This document shows positions 1 to 5,488 of a stretch of 9,524 nucleotides of DNA, in pieces. Position 1 is the stretch's first letter; each line of letters starts with the position of its first letter. Below the pieces are notes generated by a model, which made no database searches, was not told the origin of the DNA, and worked only from the letters and a program-made list of their open reading frames with translations. Origin of the DNA: Hyphomicrobiales bacterium (GTDB lineage: Bacteria > Pseudomonadota > Alphaproteobacteria > Rhizobiales > Beijerinckiaceae); the NCBI GenBank assembly GCA_015655535.1, contig JAATEW010000208.1:1-9524 (forward strand), in the 5' to 3' direction. A program made the position numbers and the translations under genes.

Positions 1-1
1 C

Positions 2-505
2 GTCGGCTTCTTCCCCGGCTCGACGATCGGCAATTTCACGCCGATCGAGGCGCGCACTTAGCTCACCGCCATGGCGCATACGTTGAAAAACGGCGGACGG
101 CTGTTGATCGGCATCGATCTGCGCAAGGACGTCGCCAGACTTGAAGCCGCCTATGCTGACGCGGCGGGCGTCACCGCTGCTTTCAACCTGAATATTCTGG
201 CGCGCGCCAATCGCGATCTCGGCGCCAATTTCGATCTTGAAGCTTTCGCACATCAGGCGAAGTTCAACAATGCGGAAAGCCGCGTCGAAATTCACATCGT
301 GTCGAAGAAGGCGCAGACGGTCGATGTCTGCGGCAAGAGCTTCACCTTCGAAGAAAGTGAAAAGATCCACACCGAGAATTCCTACAAATATACGATCGAG
401 AGCTTTCAAGCCTTGGCGCGCGAGGCGGGTTGGACGCCGCGTCAAGTCTGGACCGATCCCGACGGGCTCTTCAGCCTGCATGAATTGGTGATCGTGGAGG
501 GGTGA
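2..505 (+). pseudogene. egtD: EgtD-like L-histidine N-alpha-methyltransferase, C-terminal part, interrupted by an in-frame TAG
   Basis: EgtD uses SAM to trimethylate histidine to hercynine, the second half of ergothioneine synthesis, in the cytoplasm. The frame read from base 2 gives the family motif GFFPGSTIGNFTP, then a TAG at 59-61, and continues in the same frame with GGRLLIGIDLRKD, GVTAAFNLNIL, a KYTIESF segment and the typical end WTDPDGLFSLHELVI, stopping at TGA 503-505. The N-terminal half lies outside the window. Homologues read straight through the position of the TAG, where a leucine or similar residue would be expected. Translation could restart at ATG 71, giving 144 residues, but that piece would lack the SAM-binding half. 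The family assignment is firm. Whether the TAG is a true nonsense mutation, a sequencing error or a suppressed codon cannot be told here. Any egtB partner would lie upstream, outside the window. Confidence 0.85.
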
Positions 506-569
506 CAATCCAAACAACGGCGTCGTCCCGGGATGGCCACGGCGCGAATATGATGCCGAAAGTGGTCTC

Positions 570-917
570 TCAAAGATGAATATTGGCTTTTAAGGTATCT
601 GCTGTCGCATGCACCTCGCCTTGAGGACGCGAGATAAGTCCGGCCGCTTCCAGGGCAGTAACATCAGCATGAACACGCCGATACTGCCGGCCGAGCGAAC
701 GTGCGAGCGCAGAGATAGATGGTTCCGGATGCGCATGTACGTGTTTCAGCAAGCGGAAGCGTTCGCCAGTCAGCACTTTTGCCAACGCCTCCCAGCTTTC
801 GAATATAAGCGCACGTTCGCTAACTTCCTCGCCCTGCTCTGTACGATGCCAAGCATCGATAAAGGCGGCGGCGTCATCCTCGATGCTACCACCAACAATC
901 AATTTTATATCATTCAT
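570..917 (-). CDS. Winged-helix antitoxin/repressor of a TumE-type toxin-antitoxin module
   Basis: The protein has 115 residues. An acidic N-terminal part (about 1-50, with GGSIEDDAAAFIDAW and FESWEALAKVLTGER) precedes a compact DNA-binding domain: a first helix around 53-63, a helix-turn-helix at about 67-91 (SISALARSLGRQ, then YRRVHADVTALEAAG), and a short wing ending in LKANIHL. This is the usual shape of the small HTH proteins that follow TumE/DUF6516 genes. The ATG at 917 overlaps the toxin stop by 4 bases (ATGA), so the two genes are translationally coupled, with the toxin first and the antitoxin second. The likely role is to neutralise the toxin and repress the shared promoter upstream of 1225, where inverted repeats are dense. 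Role assignment is by family and context. Convergent with the egtD remnant. Confidence 0.8.
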   Translation of the reverse strand: MNDIKLIVGGSIEDDAAAFIDAWHRTEQGEEVSERALIFESWEALAKVLTGERFRLLKHVHAHPEPSISALARSLGRQYRRVHADVTALEAAGLISRPQGEVHATADTLKANIHL

Positions 918-1225
918 GGTGTCATCTTCCCTTCCATTTGAAGGTCACGCAACGCATGCACATCGGCCAAGAAATCGGCCATCAATCGTTCGGGCGTCGT
1001 GAATGGATAGCCCTCTTCGACGTCGCCATAGTGCCTGTGATCGCCTTTGCCTGACTCATTGTCATAACCGATCAGGCGTTTGCCGTGATGACCGTAATAG
1101 AGGCTGTATTTAAAACTGTGCTTTGATCCCGGCACGATATTGGGCACGAACCAAAGCTTCATTTCGGCTATGGCCCCGTCATCATACAGACGCTTACGAT
1201 GCAAGATGAGCGTGGCCCGCGACAT
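914..1225 (-). CDS. TumE-family (DUF6516) toxin
   Basis: The protein has 103 residues, the normal size for the family. It shows the family hallmarks in order: an N-terminal strand region with DDGAIAEMKLWFVP (15-28), PGSKHSFKYSLYY (32-44), and the diagnostic block YDNESGKGDHRH (54-65), then a C-terminal helix TTPERLMADFLADV. The cluster of Asp, Asn, His and Arg in that block is the obvious candidate active or binding site, but I know of no settled biochemical mechanism. The ATG at 1225 is the only usable start: the frame upstream holds no start codon before a stop. The Shine-Dalgarno is poor (an AGG four bases upstream), and a candidate -10 ends about 8 bases from the ATG, so the mRNA may be nearly leaderless. 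Codon use is less GC-rich than in regA/regB next door, in keeping with a mobile accessory module. Confidence 0.85.
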   Translation of the reverse strand: MSRATLILHRKRLYDDGAIAEMKLWFVPNIVPGSKHSFKYSLYYGHHGKRLIGYDNESGKGDHRHYGDVEEGYPFTTPERLMADFLADVHALRDLQMEGKMTP

Positions 1226-1254
1226 ATGACCTATTTTGTCATATAGGCGCCTAT
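1224..1254. promoter_or_regulatory. Overlapping inverted repeats: likely autoregulatory operator of the toxin-antitoxin operon
   Basis: Two palindromes abut here. ATATGAC (1224-1230), seven bases, then GTCATAT (1238-1244) covers the toxin start codon and the candidate -10. ATAGGCGCCTAT (1243-1254) is a perfect 12-base palindrome between the candidate -10 and -35. A repressor bound to either would block initiation. Binding by the HTH protein encoded at 570-917 is inferred from the position and from how toxin-antitoxin operons usually work. Confidence 0.5.
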
Positions 1255-1262
1255 GTCGTCAA
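1233..1262 (-). promoter_or_regulatory. Candidate promoter of the toxin-antitoxin operon
   Basis: On the minus strand a -35-like TTGACG (1262-1257) is followed after 18 bases by a CAAAAT box (1238-1233, four of six matches to TATAAT). Initiation would fall at about 1225-1227, on or beside the toxin start codon, which agrees with the lack of a clear ribosome binding site. The 18-base spacer holds the palindrome ATAGGCGCCTAT. A reasonable match, not proven. Confidence 0.4.
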
Positions 1263-1310
1263 GAGTCACAGGTAACGCCGCCTATTCGAACCTGCGCGGT
1301 GTTCCGGCGC

Positions 1311-1334
1311 CCTATCCGAAAGGATACGGATAGG
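1311..1334. repeat. Inverted repeat CCTATCCG / CGGATAGG
   Basis: Perfect 8-base arms at 1311-1318 and 1327-1334 are separated by aaaggata. No T-run follows on either strand. The arms carry the same CCTAT/ATAGG pentamer found in the toxin-antitoxin operator, so a distal operator half is as likely as an RNA hairpin. Confidence 0.4.
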
Positions 1335-1360
1335 AGATTATTGGAACTGATCACGTTCAT

Positions 1361-1386
1361 GATTTTGGATCAATTCGATCCAAATC
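1361..1386 (-). terminator. Hairpin just downstream of regA, possible terminator
   Basis: Nine bases after the regA stop, the arms GATTTTGGATC (1361-1371) and GATCCAAATC (1377-1386) pair with a single bulged T around a 5-base loop. It could end the regBA transcript, but the stem is AT-rich and no U-run follows on the minus strand, so intrinsic termination is uncertain. It may instead protect the 3' end. Confidence 0.3.
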
Positions 1387-1394
1387 ATCGTCAT

Positions 1395-1991
1395 CTACCG
1401 CGGCGCGCGTTTCGCCAGAATGCGCTGCAAGGTGCGCCGGTGCATGTTCAACCGCCGCGCGGTTTCCGAGACATTGCGGCCGCAGAGCTCATAGATGCGC
1501 TGAATATGCTCCCAGCGCACGCGATCGGCCGACATCGGGTTTTCCGGCAGTTCGGCCTTGTCGTGCCGCGTCGCCATCAGCGCGTTGAAAATCTCGTCGG
1601 CATCCGCGGGCTTTGCCAGATAATCGAAGGCGCCGAGCTTCACCGCCGTCACCGCCGTGACGATATTGCCATAGCCGGTCAGGATAATGCCGCGCGCATC
1701 GGGGCGTCTCGCCTTCAATTCTGAAATCACGTCGAGGCCATTGCCGTCGGCGAGCCGCATGTCGATTACAGCGAAAGCGGGCGGTGCCTTGGCGATCGCG
1801 GCCAGACCCTCGGCCACGGAGGAGGCCTGGGACACGATGAAACCGCGGGTCTCCATGGCGCGCGCGACTCGGGTCAGAAACGGCTTGTCGTCATCGACGA
1901 TGAGAAGCGATTTCTCCGCATCGGAGAGCGGCGGGAGCACGGCTTCGCTGGTTTTTGCCTCTGGCGGCGGGTCGGCAATGTCATTTTTCAT
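1395..1991 (-). CDS. regA: RegA/PrrA/ActR-family redox response regulator
   Basis: The protein has 198 residues. A receiver domain (about 28-140) has the acidic pair D33/D34, the phospho-acceptor D77 in the context VIDMRL, T105 and K127. A proline-containing linker leads to a Fis-type helix-turn-helix at the C terminus (about 155-198, with WEHIQRIYELC, NVSETARRLNMH and RRTLQRILAKR), the signature C terminus of RegA/PrrA/ActR. In this family the phosphorylated regulator controls respiration, carbon and nitrogen fixation and other redox-linked genes. The first 27 residues (rich in Pro, Glu and Ala) are a longer tail than in many homologues. The start at 1991 has AAAGG about ten bases upstream. 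It lies 113 bases behind regB on the same strand, so the pair is probably co-transcribed, with the regulator possibly also having its own promoter. Identification is firm. Confidence 0.93.
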   Translation of the reverse strand: MKNDIADPPPEAKTSEAVLPPLSDAEKSLLIVDDDKPFLTRVARAMETRGFIVSQASSVAEGLAAIAKAPPAFAVIDMRLADGNGLDVISELKARRPDARGIILTGYGNIVTAVTAVKLGAFDYLAKPADADEIFNALMATRHDKAELPENPMSADRVRWEHIQRIYELCGRNVSETARRLNMHRRTLQRILAKRAPR

Positions 1992-2104
1992 CGGTTGGCG
2001 CCTTTCTTAATTCCATTCTAGCCGTCTGGAGCGGCTTTTGGCACAAAATATGAGCATGATCTGAGGTTTTGGCTAACAGCTTGATGCCAAACCAAAATAG
2101 GTCT
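1992..2104 (-). promoter_or_regulatory. regB-regA intercistronic region with a hairpin
   Basis: Just 12 bases behind the regB stop, GGTTTTGGC (2065-2073) and GCCAAACC (2086-2093) form a stem with one bulged T and a 12-base loop. Closer to regA a second small repeat, AGCCG (2020-2024) and CGGCT (2032-2036), lies in the probable leader, along with a TAGAAT box on the minus strand near 2015-2020. No -35 at proper spacing is obvious. The first hairpin could attenuate read-through from regB or set a different mRNA level for regA. Functions are inferred. Confidence 0.3.
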
Positions 2105-3448
2105 TCACCGCCAAGCCGCCTGCAGCTCCTCCCGCGTTGGCATGCTGCGTCCGCCCTCAAAGACGGCGCGCGGCCAACGAATCGTGATTTTCGCGCCGCT
2201 CTTGGGCGGCGTGGCATTATCCATCTCGACCTTGGCGCCCGAGCGCTCCAGGAGCGTTTTGGCGATAAAAAGCCCAAGCCCAAGCCCGGAGCCTTCCTCG
2301 ATCTTGGCGCGGCGGTCGGTCTTCGTCGTCACATAGGGCTCGCCGAGACGCGAGATAACATCCGGCGAGAAGCCGGGGCCATCGTCCTCGATAATCACTT
2401 TCACCGTGCTATTGGTCCATTGCCCGATGATGCGAACCTCGGATTTCGCAAAATCGATGGCATTTTCAATGAGATTGCCGAGACCGTAAAGAAGCCCCGG
2501 ATTGCGCTGCGAGACCGGCGGCGCCCCCGGACCATCGCACGAAATCGTGATCGCCACGCCGAAATCCCGCTGCGGCCCAACCACTTCCTCAAGTAAAAGC
2601 CGCAGGCTCATGTCGCCGAGGATCGCGGTCGAATCGTCGCCAAGAGAGGTGAGCTTACCCAAAATCGTCCGGCACCGCGCGACTTCCTGCGTCAGCAAAG
2701 CCATATCTTCGCGATAGCTTGGGTTTGAGGCGAGCTGCTTTTCGAGATCCTTGGCAACAAGCGTAATGGTCGCGAGCGGCGTGCCGAGCTCATGCGCCGC
2801 CGCCGCGGCGAGCCCATCGAGCTGGGTCAGATGCTGTTCGCGCGCAATGACGAGTTCGGTCGCGGCCAAGGCGTCGGCGAGTTTGCGGGCTTCCTCGGCG
2901 ACCCGCGAGGCATAGATCGCCGTGAAAGCCGCGCCGAGCACGATCGCGGTCCAGATGCCGGCAAGATAGAGAAAGGGCAGATCGAGAGTCTCGCCCGGAA
3001 ACCAGGGCAAAGGATAATGATGGAAGGTCAGAGCCGTCGCCGCGGCGATCATCAGCAAGGTCAACCCAAAGGTGCTGCGGCCCGACAAGGATGCCGCCGA
3101 GATCATGATCGGGGCGAGGAAGAGCAGCGAAAACGGGTTCTCGATGCCGCCGGTCAGATAAAGCAGCGCCGATAATTGCAACAGGTCATAGGCAAGCATG
3201 GCGGCGGCCGGCCCCTCCTGAAACCGGTCGCTGCGGCCGAACCTTAGGCGCAGTCCGACATTGAGCCAGGTGGAAGCGGCGATGACGAGCAGACATAATC
3301 CGAACGGCAAGGGGAAGCCCAAGCCGAAATGCGTGATAAACACCGCCATCGTCTGGCCGAAGACCGCGAGCCAGCGCAGCCGGACCGGCGTATCGACGCG
3401 CAAACGCCTCGATTTACGGCCGAGATCGATGTCGAGATCAGTGGGCAT
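2105..3448 (-). CDS. regB: RegB/PrrB/ActS-family redox sensor histidine kinase
   Basis: A membrane sensor kinase of 447 residues from ATG 3448; an ATG at 3499 would add 17. The start at 3448 is preferred because AAGGA lies about nine bases upstream and 3499 has no ribosome binding site. Numbering from 3499: hydrophobic segments at about 44-80, 100-115, 124-160 and 176-197. The heptad GGIENPF (117-123) is the conserved RegB quinone-sensing loop. The H-box is AAAAHELGTPLATI with phospho-acceptor H236. C276 (ARCRTIL) matches the redox-active cysteine of RegB. ATP-binding boxes follow: NLIENA (342-347), DDGPG (372-376) and GSGLGLG (403-409). All known functional residues are present, so it should autophosphorylate under reducing conditions and pass phosphate to the RegA encoded next to it. 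It is divergent from the ABC exporter operon, with 111 bases between the starts. Confidence 0.93.
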   Translation of the reverse strand: MPTDLDIDLGRKSRRLRVDTPVRLRWLAVFGQTMAVFITHFGLGFPLPFGLCLLVIAASTWLNVGLRLRFGRSDRFQEGPAAAMLAYDLLQLSALLYLTGGIENPFSLLFLAPIMISAASLSGRSTFGLTLLMIAAATALTFHHYPLPWFPGETLDLPFLYLAGIWTAIVLGAAFTAIYASRVAEEARKLADALAATELVIAREQHLTQLDGLAAAAAHELGTPLATITLVAKDLEKQLASNPSYREDMALLTQEVARCRTILGKLTSLGDDSTAILGDMSLRLLLEEVVGPQRDFGVAITISCDGPGAPPVSQRNPGLLYGLGNLIENAIDFAKSEVRIIGQWTNSTVKVIIEDDGPGFSPDVISRLGEPYVTTKTDRRAKIEEGSGLGLGLFIAKTLLERSGAKVEMDNATPPKSGAKITIRWPRAVFEGGRSMPTREELQAAWR

Positions 3449-3559
3449 GAAGGTGTTTTCCTTGAGCGGTGTTGCGATGATCCCCGCTTTTGACCTCATC
3501 TTGGAACATGGCGAGGCCGCAAAAGTCCATCATCTTTTCAAACGCGGTACGGAGGCTTG

Positions 3560-4384
3560 ATGGAAGGCGCCTTGATGAAACAGGCCGACGCTCTGCCCGC
3601 GATCGAAGTCGCGGCTTTGTCGAAGCATTTCAAATCCGTCGCCGCTGTGGACGATATCTCCTTCTCGATCGAGCAAGGCTCGATCACCGGACTGCTCGGC
3701 AGCAACGGCGCCGGCAAGACCACGACGATCGGCATGATCATGGGCCTCATCCTGCCGACCTCCGGCAGCGTGCGCGTGCTCGGTCACGATATGACGCGCG
3801 ATCGGCACGCCATATTGGCGCGGATGAATTTCGAAAGCCCCTATGTGGACATGCCGCATCGCCTCACCGTGCGTCAGAACCTGCATGTCTTCGCGTCCCT
3901 TTATGGTATGCGCGGCATCGAAGCCCGCATCGCCGAACTCGCGAGCGCGCTCGCGCTCGAAGAGCTTCTCGACCGGCAATCGGGCAAACTCTCGGCCGGG
4001 CAGAAGACGCGCGTCGCGCTCGCCAAGGCGCTGATCAACGAACCCGACGTTCTGCTGCTCGACGAACCGACCGCTTCGCTCGATCCGGACACGGCCGATT
4101 GGATCCGCACCCATCTCGAAGACTACAGACACGCGCATCAAGCGACGATCCTCCTGGCTTCGCATAATATGGCCGAGGTCGAACGGCTCTGCGACCGCAT
4201 CATCATGCTGAAGAAAGGCAAGATCGTCGGCGACGCATCGCCCGCCGAATTCCTTGAGCGTTTTGGCCGCGATACGCTTGAAGACGTGTTTCTTGATGTG
4301 GCGCGCGATCGCGAACGCGGACATGCAAAAGCATTTTCAGGCGAAGTGGGCACCGGTTCGCCGCCCGAAAATGCGATCAAATGA
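3560..4384 (+). CDS. ABC-2 type exporter, ATP-binding protein
   Basis: The protein has 274 residues. In order: Walker A GSNGAGKTT (about 47-55), a MNFESPYVDMP segment where the Q-loop should be (about 89-99), signature LSAGQ (144-148), Walker B VLLLDEP (164-170), D-loop SLD (173-175) and the switch histidine in ASHNMAE (H202). A C-terminal tail with TLEDVFLDVARDRE is typical of CcmA/NodI/NatA-like exporter ATPases. GGAGG ends four bases before ATG 3560; an alternative ATG at 3575 has GGAAGG at better spacing, so the first five residues are uncertain. Glutamate 92 appears where most ABC ATPases have the Q-loop glutamine. The stop overlaps the permease start (ATGA), so the two form one transporter. 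The substrate cannot be read from the sequence; drugs, polysaccharide, lipid or a cofactor are all possible. Confidence 0.93.
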   Translation: MEGALMKQADALPAIEVAALSKHFKSVAAVDDISFSIEQGSITGLLGSNGAGKTTTIGMIMGLILPTSGSVRVLGHDMTRDRHAILARMNFESPYVDMPHRLTVRQNLHVFASLYGMRGIEARIAELASALALEELLDRQSGKLSAGQKTRVALAKALINEPDVLLLDEPTASLDPDTADWIRTHLEDYRHAHQATILLASHNMAEVERLCDRIIMLKKGKIVGDASPAEFLERFGRDTLEDVFLDVARDRERGHAKAFSGEVGTGSPPENAIK

Positions 4385-5244
4385 AAACCAAGAACAAGAG
4401 CCGAGCCGTGACCTCTTCCTATTCTTCCCCTTATTTCTCGATGCAGCGCGTTGGCGCCATGATCCGGCGCTATACTTACCTGTTGCGCTCGTCCTGGTCG
4501 CGCATCCTCGATCTCATGTATTGGCCCGCGGTCCAGATGGTGACCTGGGGCTTTTTGCAGACCTATCTGGCGCATCTGCCGCAAACTCAAACGCTCGCCT
4601 CGCGCGCGACACTCGCGGCCGGAACCTTGATCGGCGCGATCATGCTGTGGGACATATTGTTTCGCGGCCAGCTTGGGTTTTCGCTCTCTTTTCTTGAGGA
4701 GATTTGGTCGCGCAACATCGGCAATCTGATGATGAGCCCGTTGCGGCCGTCGGAGCTCATCGTCTCCTTGATGGCGATGAGTCTCATCCGGCTCGGGCTC
4801 GGGCTCATCCCCGTCACGCTTCTCGCGATCTGGTTCTTCGGCTTCAATCTCTGGAGCCTTGGGCTTGGGCTCGTGCTGTTCTTCGTCAATCTGATTCTGA
4901 CGAGCTGGTCGATCGGTCTCATCACGGCTGGGCTCGTGCTGCGCAACGGGCTCGGCGCTGAAAACCTCATGTGGACCGTGATGTTTCTGATTCTGCCCTT
5001 GGCCTGCGTTTATTACCCGGTTTCCGTGCTGCCAGCTTGGCTGCAGTGGATCGCGTGGTGCCTGCCGCCGACTTATGTTTTTGAAGGCATGCGCGCGCTT
5101 TTGCTCGAGCAGCAGCTTCGCCTCGACCTTATGGCAGAAGCCTTTTGCCTGAACATGATCTTGTTCAGCATTTCGATCGCCGTGTTTTTCGCGCTGATGC
5201 AGAGCGCGAGACGAATCGGCAGCCTGCTTCAGACGGGCGAGTGA
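4381..5244 (+). CDS. ABC-2 type exporter, permease
   Basis: This inner-membrane protein of 287 residues has about six hydrophobic spans, near 43-65, 78-100, 127-155, 160-190, 197-219 and 253-272. The motif block ending PLRPSELIVS before the third span is usual for ABC-2 permeases. The PVSVLPAWLQ...PPTYVFEGMRALL stretch (about 215-243) corresponds to the conserved amphipathic region near the C terminus of the ABC-2 family (compare NodJ/YadH-like proteins). The start ATG overlaps the ATPase stop by four bases and has no strong ribosome binding site, which suggests translational coupling. A shorter start at the second methionine (residue 21, SMQRVGAM) is possible. The substrate is unknown. No clear terminator follows; only a tiny GCCA/TGGC repeat sits at the stop. 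Confidence 0.92.
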   Translation: MKTKNKSRAVTSSYSSPYFSMQRVGAMIRRYTYLLRSSWSRILDLMYWPAVQMVTWGFLQTYLAHLPQTQTLASRATLAAGTLIGAIMLWDILFRGQLGFSLSFLEEIWSRNIGNLMMSPLRPSELIVSLMAMSLIRLGLGLIPVTLLAIWFFGFNLWSLGLGLVLFFVNLILTSWSIGLITAGLVLRNGLGAENLMWTVMFLILPLACVYYPVSVLPAWLQWIAWCLPPTYVFEGMRALLLEQQLRLDLMAEAFCLNMILFSISIAVFFALMQSARRIGSLLQTGE

Positions 5245-5395
5245 GCCAATTTGGCAACGGCCTCTTAAGAATGACTCGAATCAGGCAAAAGATGGATTTC
5301 CATTCATCGTTTTTGTTTCAGAATTGTTGCAGTTTGAATGCGACAACAAGAACCCATGAGTTCCGTTGATATTGAGGGAATGGACCCCACTTATT

Positions 5396-5424
5396 GTGCA
5401 CTGCACGATTTTGCTGCGATGCAG
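5396..5424. promoter_or_regulatory. Two TGC-rich palindromes upstream of phaZ, candidate PhaR operator
   Basis: GTGCA-C-TGCAC (5396-5406) and CTGC-GAT-GCAG (5414-5424) have centres 18 bases apart, and a further AAGCAG follows. PhaR, the PHB-responsive repressor of alphaproteobacteria, is known to bind TGC-rich repeats before phaP, phaZ and phaR; the second palindrome fits the CTGC-N3-GCAG form I recall for Rhodobacter. A TATAGG box at 5441-5446 could be the -10, which would place these sites over the -35. Binding by PhaR is inference, and no phaR gene is in the window. Confidence 0.45.
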
Positions 5425-5488
5425 TAAGCAGGTCGCGTGATATAGGACGCCGGTCGGGGATTTTCCCGGCGGAATCATAGGTCTCACC

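Noticed and set aside
526..533. TCCCGGGA palindrome between egtD and the antitoxin gene
   Set aside because: An isolated 8-base palindrome in GC-rich DNA is expected by chance and no U-run follows.
609..941. A plus-strand frame across the antitoxin gene
   Set aside because: It is opposite a well-supported HTH gene that overlaps the toxin by four bases; no domain is seen.
1224..1334. Repeated short palindromes considered as a CRISPR or integron attC site
   Set aside because: The boxes are five to twelve bases with uneven spacers and no integrase or cas gene; they fit an operator array.
2020..2039. AGCCG/CGGCT stem followed by TTTT on the plus strand, terminator-like
   Set aside because: No plus-strand gene ends upstream of it; it lies in the regA leader on the other strand.
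3530..4324. A 264-codon minus-strand frame opposite the ABC ATPase
   Set aside because: The plus strand has every ABC motif; the minus reading is low-complexity and shows no family features.
5324..5349. TTGTTG/CAACAA inverted repeat before phaZ
   Set aside because: Six-base arms with a 14-base loop, AT-rich; too weak to call a terminator or operator.
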